DNA from: Dromiciops gliroides
Lineage: Eukaryota > Chordata > Mammalia > Microbiotheria > Microbiotheriidae
Reading direction: 5' to 3'
Assembly: GCF_019393635.1 (NCBI RefSeq)
Contig: NC_057861.1
Span: forward strand, 741,510,732 to 741,574,731
DNA length: 64,000 nucleotides
Shown one piece after another: positions 32,831-44,063 of this stretch (position 1 is the stretch's first letter; the number at the start of each line of letters is the position of its first letter). The notes below the pieces were generated by a model. The model saw only the letters and a program-made list of their open reading frames with translations, had not been told where the DNA came from and did no database searches. Made by a program: the position numbers and the translations under genes.

Positions 32831-33137
32831 CACGGTCTGGCCCCCTCCTTCCAGCCACGCTTTGCTTTGGAAAATGCAATCATATTGGAAGTGAAAAAGA
32901 TTGTGAGCAAGTATTTGGTCTCTGTGAGGGATCTAAGGCTATTCTGTCCAAAACATAACAAGCATTTATGGAGTGCCCAGTGTTTGTTCAGCAAACATTT
33001 ATAGAGCACCTTCTGCATGCAAAGGCACCTTCTCTGCTAAGCACAGAGATCAACACAAAGTTGAGTAAGTCATGGTCCCTGCTCTCAAAGAGGTTATAGT
33101 GTGATGAAGGCATTCACATGTAAATGAGAATGGGACT

Positions 33138-33500
33138 TTAGGAGAATAGATAACATGCTGGCCTTGGAGTCAGGAAAATCTGGTTCAAATCCTGCCTCGG
33201 ATATTTACTAGCTGTGTGACCTTGGACAAGTCACTTTATCTCTGCCTAAGAGACAGCCAGGGAACTCAGTGGATAGAATACTGGACCTGGAGACAGAAAA
33301 ATCTGAGTTCAAATGTGGCCTCAGATATGAGCTGTGAGACCCTGGGTGAGTCATTTAACCTCTGCCTGCCTCAGTTTCCTCACTTGGAAAATGGGGATAA
33401 TAATAGCACCGACCTGCCAGGGTTGTTGTGAGGATCAAAGGAGATAATAATTGTGAAGTGCTTAGCCTGGTTAGGTGCTTAATAAATGCATGTTCCCTTC
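33138..33500 (+). mobile_element. Two MIR/THER1-like SINEs in tandem
   Basis: First: tggttcaaatcctgcctcgg and actagctgtgtgaccttgga. Second: gggaactcagtggatagaat, gagaccctgggtgagtcatt, ttcctcacttggaaaatggg and ggtgcttaataaatgcatgt. Confidence 0.82.
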
Positions 33501-34302
33501 CTCTTGGCCACGCCCACCGCACCTCTGAACTGTCCCGACCCCCAGCCTGCCTCCAGCTATCATCTTCTGATGCAGATCTGAGCCCAGGCTGACAAAGCCC
33601 AGCTCGTCCCTCTGTCCCCACCCAAAGGAAGTATGACAGTACTCCCAAATGGTCACTCAACTTGAATAACAGGTTGCAGTAACCAACTGGGGAGAGAAGT
33701 TAGAGGGGGGGAAAAACGTAGCAGGTTTGGGGGAGCAGCTCGGAGGATGTCTGAGCCCCTCCCCCACCTGCCACAGGCCTCCCCCCGAGCCCAGAGCCAC
33801 GTTGATGGAAGCGGGGAGGGGCAGGGGTGTCATGCTTCTGGTCAAGACTCCCGGGGCTGGATGGCTGACCTCCCTCCCTGAGGACTTGATGTGCAGGGAG
33901 TTGTTTAGACTGGCTGAGGAGGGAGGGAGGGGCCAAGCTGCAGGACGGTCTTTCTGGCCTGTTCCGTGGCTGGATCCCCCTCCAGTCCAGGTTGGAGATC
34001 TCTCTAAACCCACGGCGTCAGCGGGTACTAAAGGTGAGGCACCAGCAAATGTGCTCCTTCGTCTCTCTCTGTCTCTGGCCCTCCCAGATCCATCCGGCCC
34101 CTTCTCCCTCACCCCCACCCCCTTGTTGGACGGACGTTTGATGTTGGGCAGGGTCCCCAAGGGCCGCCTTTCCCTCTGCCTCAGAGAGGTCTCTACTTTC
34201 TTTAAAGCACAACTCAGGTGTGCCCCCTCTCCTGACCGCTCCCCTCCGCCATCTCCCTATTCCTTTTCCTCCTTAAATTACTTTATAGTCATCTGACCCT
34301 CA
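33501..34302. other. Repeat-free GC-moderate region, no gene recognised
   Basis: 33670-34250 has frames of 167-189 codons on both strands, driven by GC content. No domain or matching splice architecture. Could hold an unseen upstream non-coding exon. Confidence 0.3.
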
Positions 34303-34396
34303 CTACCTGGGGGATGTTGGGCAAGTGACCTCTTCATCTGAGAAAAACTGAGGCCCAGGAAGATGGGCAATCACTTGCCCAACATCCTCCAGGTAG
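34303..34396. repeat. 26-bp quasi-palindrome with 42-nt loop
   Basis: Left arm 34303-34328 and right arm 34371-34396 are inverted copies matching at 25 of 26 positions (ctacctgg-ggatgttggg...). The right arm side reads as a minus-strand MIR (gagaaaaactgaggcccagg). The left arm looks like an inverted copy of part of it. Confidence 0.9.
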
Positions 34397-34589
34397 GAAG
34401 GTGACCTCAGAGAGTCCTTCCACCTCTAGAACTCCGGAGTCCTGATTTGTGTTTGCTTTGTATTCACTTCCTGGTCTGCGTGCGGTGCCTCTGCCCCGCA
34501 CTGCGCCCCAAGGAACCCCCTTGGGGGCAGGGGCAGTGTGTGTCCCTAGAGCCTAGCTCAGACATTAAGAAGAAAAGATACGGTGGATG

Positions 34590-35045
34590 ATCCCACAGAG
34601 TTGTCAGGAGGATCAAAGGAGATAACCCGTAGTTGGGTCAGACAACAAGTAATTATTAAGTTCCTACTATGCGCCTGGCATTTGGATAAGTCCTGAGACC
34701 GCCCTTGCCTTCAAGGCCCTTTGCAAACCTTCAAATGTTTTATGCATGCTAGACATGCAGAACATGTGCAAAGCAAACACAAGTCAAAGCTGAGGTGCCT
34801 GAGAGAGAAGATGAGGGTTCTTTGGTGTGCCGGCTGCGAGAACGATTAACCAGGAGGCCCGCCGTAAAGCCGTGGAGAGGACACCAGCTTTGGGGTAAGA
34901 ATCTCGGTTCTGCGCCTTGTTAGCTGTGTGATCTTGGCCAAGTTCCTTAACTTCTCCAGGACGGATCGGATGATTTCTAAGCTTCCTCTAAGGCCTCAGT
35001 CGAAGACCCTCTGAATCTCGCCTTGGTTCCTTCATCTGTGAAATG
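34590..35045 (+). mobile_element. MIR/L2-like debris
   Basis: caggaggatcaaaggagata; ttaagttcctactatgcgcc; and gttagctgtgtgatcttggc with ttcatctgtgaaatgggca. Confidence 0.6.
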
Positions 35046-35837
35046 GGCATCATGACTCTTTCACTCCCCACCCCATCCTTTCACAAACCTTGGAAGTTAT
35101 GATGACATCTGAAAGAAGAGACTTTAGAACGTGCTTCTCCTTTTCCAGCTCAGCTCTGGGTCTTTCTTAATTAGCCCAGTGGGAACAAAGGAGCCTTCAG
35201 TCTCGCTGTCTAACACAAATTTGCGGGAAAAGATCTTCGGGGCCCTTTGGAGGTACCTGTATCTCGGGGGGGGGGGGGGGGCGGGTGGCTGCTCAAGCCC
35301 TCGTGAGGTTGCTGGAGCTTGTCACCTTAATACAAAACCCATCTAAAAGGCAGGTGGAGAGATGACATCACTGAATTTTCCTATCTCTGGAAGGCTAGAC
35401 TCAGGTCTCCCGTTTTCTCCTTTTGTCTAGCCTGGCCTCGGCCACTCCCCGCCCTTGGGGTCCTGGATTATTTTAGAATTCCTGTGACTTGGGAGTGGCA
35501 CTATCAAAGCATGGAGGGCTCTAGGGCCCTTTTGGAGAGAGACTTTAATGAGCTGGTCAGGCTTCGCTGGAGTTCAGAACACAGCTTGGCAGGTGGCCCC
35601 AACCCGGCTGAGACAAAGGCGGGGAGAACAGGGCAGAACCGTGGATGTTCCTTGGTTCCAGCTGGCTGAGTCCGTGTCGTGCCTGTGTGTTTGACCCTCG
35701 GGGGTTCGTTCCTCAGCATCGTTTTTTTCCAGCTTTCTCTGCTTTGTGTCCTCCAAGGATGTTTAAGAGCGGCTGTGGGCCAGGGGAATGGGCTGACTCA
35801 GAACATCGACTCCGCTGAGCTAGGCGGAGGTGGAGTC
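35046..35837. other. No gene recognised; 16-nt G-run
   Basis: Unique sequence with G(16) at 35266-35281. Small frames only. Confidence 0.35.
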
Positions 35838-36035
35838 AAGTCAATAAGCATTTATTTATTAATCCTACTATGCGCACACTGGGGAAGTAAAGACACTCCC
35901 TGCCCTCAGTGAGCACCCCATCTAATCGGGGAGACCACAAGCAGACCAGTCTGTAGCACAGGGTGTGTGTACAGGGCAAATTGGAGATCAGCTCCAATTC
36001 ACCCTGACATTTCTGAGTCACTGACCTGGGGGCCA
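35838..36035 (+). mobile_element. Old dispersed repeat fragment (L2/CR1-like?)
   Basis: taagcatttatttattaatc, cactccctgccctcagtgag and caagcagaccagtctgtagc follow the 'stored in tandem' pattern of an old mammalian repeat also seen at 48618 and 52900. Family not named. Confidence 0.5.
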
Positions 36036-36189
36036 CGCCCGGGAAGGATTGGGGGGTATAGAGCTAAAAGAGGAAGGAGAGTTCATTTGGCCCAACCGTC
36101 CCCCCACTCCTATCACCAGCGTGGAGACCCAGGCTCAGAGAGCTCAAGGGATGCGTCCCAACTAACTTGCCTTCTCTGGGCCTCAGTTA

Positions 36190-36609
36190 GTTTCCTCATC
36201 AGGATGATGAAAGTAATCTCTTCATGGCCTACCTGGAGATTTATTGTTCCAAGGCCCAAATAAATAATAACAACTACAAATGCAAATAGTATTGATCCAG
36301 AGCCTTGAAGTTTGCAAAGTGCATCACTTTGGGAGGGAGAAGTGAGCTGTGTAGGGGGGGGGGGGCAGATTCTCCCTCTCCTTTCTCTCTAAACTCGGCT
36401 GATCCAACGGCTGTTTTCCAAAGTCTTGGGGGTTGTGTTTTTTGTCATGAGCTCAAATGAGATGCTGCACCGTGATGCACTTTTCAAATTTCAAGGTGCT
36501 GGATCAATACAATTTGCTTTTGTGGCTGTTATTATTTATTTGAGCCTCAGAACAATAAATATTCAGGTAGGCTATGAAGAAATTACCTTCATATTTCTGA
36601 CAAGGAAAC
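36190..36609. repeat. 138-bp gapless inverted repeat with 144-nt spacer
   Basis: 36190-36327 is the reverse complement of 36472-36609 with 21 mismatches and no gaps over 138 positions (about 85% identity). Both arms share blocks such as atttattgtt, aataaataat, gtattgatccag and gtgcatcac. The spacer 36328-36471 includes a G(12) run (36354-36365). No clear flanking duplication. It could be a foldback DNA element, two opposed copies of an unrecognised repeat, or a hairpin-RNA source. Confidence 0.95.
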
Positions 36610-36689
36610 TTTGTGGGTAGAAATGCTTGTATTATTTGGTATTTGCTAAGTTCAGGTTAAAAGGAAAAACAACCCGGGAGGTCAGTGCT

Positions 36690-36815
36690 ATAGGCATTAT
36701 TGTTCCCACTTTACAGAGGAGGAAACTGAGGCTGAGAGGCCAGGTGACTTGCCCAGGGTCACTTGGCTAATAAGTGTGGCAGACCATGGCCAGCATTTCA
36801 TCCACTATATCATGC
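36690..36815 (-). mobile_element. MIR-like SINE
   Basis: tttacagaggaggaaactga, cttgcccagggtcacttggc and catttcatccactatatcat. Confidence 0.78.
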
Positions 36816-36831
36816 AAAGCACTGAGTAATT

Positions 36832-37082
36832 CAGGGGTTCTTAACTGGGGTCCATGAATACGCCCCCTTGCTCCTGAGGGGGTTCGTGGACAGATTTTAG
36901 GGGATCTTGAATAAACTTGAAAGGGAAAAAACTACATCTTTGTTTTCACTCACCTCTAACTGAAATTTAGCATTTCCTTCTGTTACAAATTAAAAACAAA
37001 AACCTTATTCTACAAAGGGCTCCTTAGGTTTCATCAGATTGCCAAACGGGTCCGTCATACAAAAGTGGTTAAGAACTCCTAG
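36832..37082 (+). mobile_element. hAT-like non-autonomous DNA transposon
   Basis: Starts CAGGGGTTCTTAACTGGGGT and ends GTTAAGAACTCCTAG, imperfect inverted ends. Inside: ctctaactgaaatttagcat and gattgccaaacgggtccgtc. Confidence 0.7.
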
Positions 37083-37089
37083 GGCAGGG

Positions 37090-37325
37090 GCAGTGAGGTA
37101 GCTCATTCAATAGGATACTGACCCAGGAGTCAGGAGGATCTGAGCTCAAATGAGACCTCAGACACTTACTGTATGACCTTGGACAAGTCACTTAACCCCG
37201 TTTGCCTTGGTTTCCTCATTTGTAAAGTGAGATGGAAATGGCAAACCACTCCATTATCTCTGCCAAGAAGTCCCCAAATGGGGTCACCAAGGGTTGGACT
37301 GACTAATGGAGTAAACAACAGAAAT
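37090..37325 (+). mobile_element. Mar1-type SINE with RTE/Bov-B-like tail
   Basis: Diverged head, CORE, then gagatggaaatggcaaacca, ctgccaagaagtccccaaat and ggggtcaccaagggttgga. Confidence 0.85.
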
Positions 37326-37471
37326 AAATAAACCCATAATATTCTTTGTGAAAATTGCCTTGCAGTTCAGCCTTGGAGAACATCATCTTCCTCCTCCCTC
37401 GCCTTTCATCTTATCCTGTCTCCCCCCCCCCCACTTCCTCCTCCTTTTAAAATCTCTTAAAGAAATGACTT

Positions 37472-37630
37472 GGGCGCAGCTAGGTGGTGAAGTGGTTAAA
37501 GCACCGGCCCTGAATTCAGGAGTACCTGAGTTCAAATCCGGCCTCAGACACTTGACACTTACTAGCTGTGTGACCCTGGGCAAGTCACTTAACCCCCATT
37601 GCCTGCAAAAAAAAAACCCAAAAAACAAAG
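37472..37630 (+). mobile_element. CORE-SINE (WALLSI/WSINE-like), young
   Basis: Complete plus copy with A-rich tail. Perfect target duplication gaaatgactt at 37462-37471 and 37631-37640. Confidence 0.92.
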
Positions 37631-37640
37631 GAAATGACTT

Positions 37641-38292
37641 ATCAGAAGACATTGAGTCCTTTGAACTCGGTGATACAAATTCAGTGAGTGTTTCATCTTT
37701 TTCTTTCTTTCTCCCCAGAAATCCTGCAGGTCTCATTTGCATCCTGCTTTTCCTCACTTCCATGCCTATTCAGACATATGCCGGTCTATTTTCTTATCTG
37801 TTCCTTGTGTAAAAGTCTTGCCTGTTTGACCAGATTATAGTCAGGGGCTAGGCTATCCCAGGGCTAAATTGCAAGGTGCCTGGGTGCCTTGTAAATAATT
37901 GTTAAATCTAGATAGGCACAGGAGAGGAAGATGGTGGAGGAAGTACAAGAAAGGAGGAAGAGGCTCTAGAGAAAAATGTATTACTGAGATATTTGAGGGA
38001 TTAAGTGAAATCCGAACTCAGAACCTCAGACAGTAGCTGTGTGTCTCCAGCAGACAAGTCACTTCACCTCCCTTTGCCTCAGTATGCTCACAGTAAAGTG
38101 AGGAGGTTGGACTTACCTTCTAAAGTCCCTCTAGTTCTAAATCTATGACTATAGCCTTATGACTAGGATCTTGTGACTCGGAGTGGACTCTTTCAGTTTA
38201 GACGATAACCATAATTCAATCTCCCGGTTTGGGGTTTTGTGGTGGTTTTCAGGGACAGATTTCAAGTTCTCATTTTGCCTTTGTTTCCACAG
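37641..38292. other. Upstream flank of the FAM3D coding start
   Basis: Contains an old MIR-like piece (37990-38155: gtcacttcacctccctttgc and cctctagttctaaatctatg). The last 30 bases form the acceptor tract. No earlier exon recognised. Confidence 0.4.
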
Positions 38293-38352
38293 GCCAGCAC
38301 TGATCCCAGTCAGCCCAAAGAGTCCCTTGTCTGGACAGGATGAGGCTGTCAG
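38293..38352 (+). CDS. FAM3D: FAM3D first coding exon (5'UTR plus codons 1-4)
   Basis: The exon follows a pyrimidine-rich acceptor (tttccacag) and ends at the donor gtaagt. It holds 47 nt of 5'UTR and then ATG at 38340, giving MRLS plus one base of the next codon (phase 1). The start choice is supported by an in-frame TGA at 38301-38303, 13 codons upstream, by A at -3, and by agreement with the MR-S start of FAM3 proteins. Because the exon begins with an acceptor, a further upstream non-coding exon must exist. I could not identify it. Confidence 0.88.
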
Positions 38353-39068
38353 GTAAGTCCAGGCTCTTACTAATTAAATAAGCTGAAGTTGTGCAATTGC
38401 TGCTAGGGGGTGTGCTGATAAATGTTTAACAACCAGCTTGGGGGGAGGGGGGTGATGAACACATGACACACTTTTTAAGTTTTAACCTGCCTTATTCACT
38501 CCCTTTCCATAATTTTCTTCAGTCTAAAAAATCCAGAGCAGTAACCCAAGCCCTGACCTGCAGCATTTGCCCTTTTGCCAAGATGTCAATATTAAAATTT
38601 AACAATCAGCTCTCAAAAGCCATCGCAAGCAGGCTCCAGCCCTTCTAATGGTTGTTATTGGAGCCAAAGGCGCTTGGGACCTGTCCTTAGCAGCAACTTC
38701 TTTCCCTAATCTGATCAGTGAAGCCCCTGCTCCTTTAAACTGCCCAGACCCAAGAAAATAAGATCCTCATGCAAGGTCCTAGAAAAATGTAGAGGCTTGA
38801 CAGTTTTCTTGGGATACGAGGCCAAACGGCAAGGTTCTGGGGGAGATCCCAAGATACATCTGAACGGGCAGGACTGGGAGGCCACCAGGAGCGCAAGGCA
38901 GTCAGTTGTCTGGAGGAGTCCCCAAGACTCACACATTATAACTTGTCTGGTGATACAGGAGTGAGCAACTAGGTCAGATCACCAGCCCCGACCCTCAGCT
39001 CTGGCTGTCCTTGGGGGCCTGATTAGGGCTCACTTCAGCCCAAACTGCCAGCACCAACCCTTGGCTTT
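38353..39068 (+). other. FAM3D intron start: repeat-poor, slightly AT-rich
   Basis: Repeat-poor sequence directly after the first coding exon. It holds AT-rich motifs such as ctgataaatgtttaacaac and no exon that I can support. Being close to the start codon, it could carry intronic regulatory sites. This is inference only. Confidence 0.3.
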
Positions 39069-39216
39069 TTTTTTTTTTTTTTGCAGGGCAATGAGGGTTA
39101 AGTGACTTGCCCAGGGTCACACAGCTAGTAAGTGTCAAGTGTCTGAGACTGGATTTGAACTCAGGTACTCCTGAATCCAGGGCCAGTGCTTTACCACTGC
39201 GCTATCTAGCTGCCCC
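39069..39216 (-). mobile_element. CORE-SINE in the first FAM3D intron
   Basis: Complete minus copy. Target duplication caacccttggcttt at 39055-39068 and 39217-39230. Confidence 0.92.
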
Positions 39217-39284
39217 CAACCCTTGGCTTTTGAAGCAACACACCCCAAGGAAAGGAAGCAAGAGGGGGAAAAGAAAGCATTTAG

Positions 39285-39515
39285 TAAGTTCCTACTATGT
39301 GTCAGACACTGTTCTAAGGTCTTTACAAATCTTATCTCATTTCAGGTTCACAGTAGGAGGTGGGTACTATTATTATTATCCCCATTTTATGGAGGAGGAA
39401 ACTGAGGCTGACTAAGGTTTTTGCCACTTGTCCAGCATCTTTCACAGTGTCTAGTGTCTGAGGCCAGATTTGAACTCAGGTCTTTCTGGCCCTGTGATCT
39501 AGCCACTGAGAAGGT
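39285..39515 (-). mobile_element. THER1/MIR-like SINE
   Basis: gtaagttcctactatgtgtc, tatccccattttatggagga, gccagatttgaactcaggtc and gatctagccactgaga. Confidence 0.82.
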
Positions 39516-39535
39516 GGTGTCAAGAATGCAGTCTC

Positions 39536-39684
39536 GGGACAGCTAGGTGGCACAGTGGATAGAGCACCAGCCCTGGATTTAGGAGGACCCAAGTTCAAAT
39601 CCAACCTCAGATACTTGACACTTACTAGCTGTGTGACCTTGGGCAAGTCACTTAACCCTCATTGCTTCACAAAAACAAAAACAA
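39536..39684 (+). mobile_element. CORE-SINE (WALLSI/WSINE-like)
   Basis: Complete plus copy with A-rich tail. Target duplication aagaatgcagtctc at 39522-39535 and 39685-39698. Confidence 0.93.
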
Positions 39685-39698
39685 AAGAATGCAGTCTC

Positions 39699-40069
39699 TG
39701 CTGGACTGGTGACTTCTATGAGGTCTTGATGCCCAAGACCTTGGGGAGCTCATCAGCCCCTCCCTCTCCTCTCCCTCCCCCACAGACACAATGGGAATAA
39801 TGTTGGGGGTCAGCCACCCCTGTGGACCTGCTCTGGGGTCCCGGCTCTCCCCTGCTCCCCGTTTCCTCTAAGAACTATGTAAGTTCTGCACAAGCTTCAC
39901 CATCACAGGAAGCTTCCAGGCATCAGCTGGAGAGGCCCGACTTTCCCCTGCTCTCTGTAGGCAGCCAAACACAGGAGACAATTGGGGTGCGGCTCAGAGC
40001 TACCAACAGAGCCATAAACCCCTCTATCTGGCAACCAAAGCCCTTCCCAGGATGGCAGGCCCCTTGCAC
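39699..40069. other. FAM3D intron, no feature recognised
   Basis: Part of a 208-codon open frame (39822-40448) with no recognisable domain. The 3' part of that frame is L2-like. Confidence 0.35.
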
Positions 40070-40440
40070 ATCCCCCTCCCCAACTCGTGTTCTGCACACG
40101 GGCTCCATCTCCCATCTCCAGGCCTTTGCATGGGTTGTCTCCATGCCTGGCGGGCCTTCCCTCTTCACCTCTGCCTCTCAGAACCCCCGGATTTCTTCAA
40201 GACTCAGCCCAAGTAGAAGGCCTTGCCATGGGCTTGCCAACTGCTGGGATGCCCTCACCCACATGAGTCCCCTATGGAGTACTCCTTTGAGCAGCTTACC
40301 ACGTACTTCTATGTCACCCCAGACAAAGGCGCGCTCCCCAGAGCATCCTCCCTCTCTCCCCCTCCCCACACTCTCTCTCTCTCCCTACTCCTTAGGACGG
40401 TACCTTGCACACAGTAAATCCTACTGTGTATCTTGCTGCT
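40070..40440 (+). mobile_element. L2-like LINE 3' region
   Basis: ccaggcctttgcatgggttg, tccatgcctggcgggccttc, caagactcagcccaagtaga and tagg-cggtaccttgcacacag follow the L2 3'UTR order. Confidence 0.65.
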
Positions 40441-40590
40441 GCCCCTAGATGCCTCTGGAGAAGAGAGTAAGGTTCATGACCTTGCACAACCCGCCCTCAC
40501 TTCAGCCTAATTCACTGCAAGTCACAACGTCACCCCAATGTCACGGTCCTCTTTGAGAATGAAGGACAAATAATAACCACCACAAACAAG
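40441..40590 (+). mobile_element. Fragment of the third-tail SINE
   Basis: gagagtaaggttcatgacct, aacgtcaccccaatgtcacg and gtcctctttgagaatgaagg match the tail of the element at 31238-31550. Confidence 0.75.
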
Positions 40591-41139
40591 CTTAATACCT
40601 AGTTGTCATTTGGCCCAAGGACTGGCAGCAGCTTCTGCCCGCCTGCCCCTTTGTGCCTTGCTGGGCTTACACAATCTGGGTACTGCTCTCCCTCCCTGCC
40701 CCGTGGGTTGGTATTCCTCCTTTCTTGTTGGTTCAGTTTCTGACACTTCTCCATGGGGTGGGAAGGGCCTCTGGCTTCCCAGCTATAGCCCTGGTTTTAT
40801 TTCCCACCTGTTCTCCCAGCCCCACCCCTCCCACCCCCGATGCCCTTGTGGCTGGGTCAGGGAGAGTGACAGCTGTTCAGGGCCCTTCCTCCATGACCAG
40901 TGACTTCCTGGAGTATCATATTCTGTAAGTGTCCTCCCCACCCATTCCACAATAGGACCCGTTTGGCCAAATCCACCAGACATTTACTCTCGACAGCTTC
41001 CGGCAGAGCCAGCCTCTGTCCCCTTGAGACATAGCCTGGTTGCTCTTGGCAGATCAACTCTTCCCAACACCAGTTTAAATTAAACTGTTATTTGCCTTTC
41101 CACCCTGTCACAAGGTAGCCTACCTTTCCAGCCTATTAT
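40591..41139. other. FAM3D intron, unique sequence
   Basis: No exon or repeat recognised. Confidence 0.35.
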
Positions 41140-41470
41140 ATAGTATCAATGAATCAATCAGCAAAACATTTTGAAGCACCTACTGTGTACCAGATACAAT
41201 TACTCTCCTTCATGTATTCTCTATTCCAGCCAAACTCACCCACCTACTGTTTCCCTCCTCATACATGAGGTTCCATCTCCCACCTCTCTGCCTTTGCAAA
41301 GGCTCCCAAGCAATTAATCAATCAGTATTTACTAAGAGCCTACTATGTGTCAGGCTCTGGGGATCAAAGGTACAGAGATTACTTTGTCTCAGTGTCACCC
41401 CACCCTAGCCTTGTACCTGGCATATACTGGAGTAGGAATTTAATCAGTGCTTGAGGCATGAATGAAAAAA
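41140..41470 (+). mobile_element. L2/MIR-like debris
   Basis: tgaagcacctactgtgtacc; ctctctgcctttgcaaaggc; and ttgtacctggcatatactgg. Confidence 0.5.
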
Positions 41471-42099
41471 GCCTCCAACTGGACTCCTGATTATACCCAT
41501 CCCATTTCCCAATCAAAAGCCATTGCTGCAGGACAGGCAAGTTAAAGGGTCCAAGACCACAGTGACTGTTACCCAGTCAGCACCCAGAGTGGCTAGAAAT
41601 TCAAAGATGCATGTTCATAAAAGAGTCCACGTCGGCTTCCATACTTAGAGGTACTCTGCTTGGAAGAGCTGGGTTCAGTGACCTATGGAGCACTGAATCT
41701 TGCCAAGATGAATATTCTTACGATAGAGAAGGCTGTCTTCCACCCAGATTCTCCTTGGTGAGGCAGATGTGAGAGGGGAGGGATGGTTTCCATTCTGTGC
41801 CCGGAGGCAACAAGAGACATCACTTCGCGATGGCCCTTGGGCTGTATCTGAGGAGCAAAACCCCAAAGACCAAGATATCCCCAGTGCATGAAGTCCGGGA
41901 ATGCACTTGACACCATCCTCTGAGCTACAGTAACAGGCCCCCTCCTCCTGCCCCTGGTTTTATCTCCTCTCATCTCCACTAAAGGTTTACCTCTTTAATC
42001 ATTAACTCTCCCTAATTTTCAATCTTTCCTTATTCACCTCTGATGCCTACAGACATGCCCAATATTCTGATTTTCCCCCCTAATCGGTGAGTTTGGGGC
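41471..42099. other. FAM3D intron, no feature recognised
   Basis: Small frames only. Confidence 0.3.
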
Positions 42100-42650
42100 A
42101 CAAGGGCAATCTGTGCTGAAACAGGTGACCCAAGGAAGCCAGAACTCAGTGAGAGCCAGAAGATGAACAGCGTAGAAAAGTAAGAAAATTAAGATAAAAA
42201 CAAGACTTAATCATGAAGCGGGCATTCCAGAGATCATAGAAGAAGCAACTGATAGATATGGAGAGGGACATTTGGCAGGAAAGGGTGGGTTGCTATGGGT
42301 GTGAGTTAAGGAACTAGGCAATGGGGAATGGGCTCTAGAGTCATTGGGATGGGAAGACTATGAGAAGGCACAAGTATGCTCACAGCTGGAGAGAAAACTA
42401 TTGAGGGAGCCCCGTGATTAGACGTTTGGAGGCCCTCACTCCAAGCCCATGGCTGATGCCGATGTTGTGTCCTGTGGAGCCCAGGAATAGCATTAGATAA
42501 ACCCAGAGGGGACGGTATCCAGGAGCAAGGCCAGCGGCACTCAGCAGTGACAAATACAACAGACAGATCAAGAGGCATGAGTACTGAGAGAAGAGCATCA
42601 GATTTGGCACTTAAGAGAGTCACACCATTGACTGAAGAGTGGGGACAGTA
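42100..42650 (+). mobile_element. Old dispersed repeat, 3' part (family not named)
   Basis: acagacagatcaagaggcat, gagtactgagagaagagcat and cagatttggcacttaagaga resemble the 3' section of the old repeat found at 48618-50240 and 52900-53310. Confidence 0.45.
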
Positions 42651-43079
42651 CAAGATGCATCTGTGTTTACTGTCTGACGATTACAAAAAGCAATTGACTG
42701 ACAGCCCCGCCCCGGCCCCCTTCTCCAACACAGAGCTGCTTCTTCTTCCTGCGTGAAGATCCTACCAGATTCTTTGATCAGTGTAAGCGCAGAGATAGAA
42801 CTGTTCTGTGATCCTCTGATTTTTGTCAAGAGGGACCCAGAGCCAATACACTCCACTGTCAGAGGATGTCCTGTCCAAGGTCCAGATGGAAGAAGGATTC
42901 CCTAAAAATTGATGATGCGGTCCTCCATAGACTCAGGTTGGTGGGTGACTTGGAACATCACAGGGCTTCCTCAAAGAGCTCCATGATCACTCACAGTAGA
43001 TCAGCCCGACAATCCATATGTGGAAAGTCAAGTGGATGAAGAAATGCCGATCACCCAGCTTATGTCCAGCCCATGGAGG
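42651..43079. other. FAM3D intron, no feature recognised
   Basis: Unique-looking, nothing supported. Confidence 0.3.
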
Positions 43080-43460
43080 ATATGTATATTTGTATGTGTG
43101 AATGTATGTGTGTGTGTATATATATGTGTGTGTGAGAGTGTGTGTTTGTATATGTATATGTATATTTGTATGTGTGAATGTATGTGTGTGTATATATGTG
43201 TGTGAGAGAGTGTGTGTTTGTATGTGTATGTATATGTATATATGTATGCGTGTGTACATGTATATACATGTGTATGTGTGTATATATGTGTGTGAGAGTG
43301 TGTGTTTGTGTATGTATATATGTATGTGTGTACATGTATATACGTGTATATATGTGTGTGAGAGAGTGTGTGTTTGTATGTGTATGTGTATGTATATATG
43401 TGTGTGCATGTATATGCATGTGTATGTGTGTGTATGCATGTATGCATGTATATATGTAAT
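43080..43460 (+). repeat. TG/TATG microsatellite with higher-order structure
   Basis: About 380 bp of tgtgtgtatatatgtgtgtg and gagagtgtgtgtttgtatgt blocks. The GAGAGTGTGTGTTTG block recurs four times at roughly 60-100 bp spacing. All open frames are artefacts. Confidence 0.95.
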
Positions 43461-43913
43461 AGACCAAGGATTGACTGTGGTATATCATTAGTTTGTTTTT
43501 CCACTTCTATTTTTATTCTGAACTTCACAAGCGTCAACCAAAACAAGCACTTCTACATACACACTAGAACAGAGAGGGTTATACTTGACACTACTCATCT
43601 CTGTTACATAGAACTTGCTTTTCTTAACTATGTAATAAATCTAGTGTGTAATTTTCAAAGCTTTCTTCCTCGTCTATGATTCCTTCTGGACTTCTTTCTC
43701 TTTCCTTTTATGCATTTCAAAAATGTGTTTCAATAACCTCTTTCTTTTCTTTTAAAAAACTTTTGGCATTCCTATCCCTCATTCCTCTCTCTTTTCCCAG
43801 TCCCCCAACCACCAACTGAGAAAAAAAGAAAAACAAAAGCTTTGTAACAAATATACACAGCCAAGCTGAACAAACACTGGCACTGGCTGTCTCTGAAAAT
43901 GTGTATCTTGGGG
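43461..43913. other. FAM3D intron, no feature recognised
   Basis: AT-rich unique sequence. Possibly LINE-derived, but without a diagnostic motif. Confidence 0.3.
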
Positions 43914-44063
43914 GCAGCTAGGCGTCGAAGTGGATAAAGCACCAGCCCTGGATTCAGGAGGACCTGAGTTCAAATCCAACCTCAGACATTTGATACTTAC
44001 TAGTTGCGTGACCCTGGGCAAGTCACTTAACCCTTATTGCCCACTCAAAAAAAAAAAAAAAAA
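43914..44063 (+). mobile_element. CORE-SINE (WALLSI/WSINE-like)
   Basis: Complete plus copy with A(18) tail. Target duplication aaatgtgtatctt / aaatgtgcatctt. Confidence 0.92.

Noticed and set aside
39822..40448. 208-codon open frame
   Set aside because: Its second half is an L2-like LINE 3' region, with no coding signature.
42987..43679. Several Thr/His/Tyr or Cys/Val/Tyr open frames
   Set aside because: They reflect a TG/TATG microsatellite.
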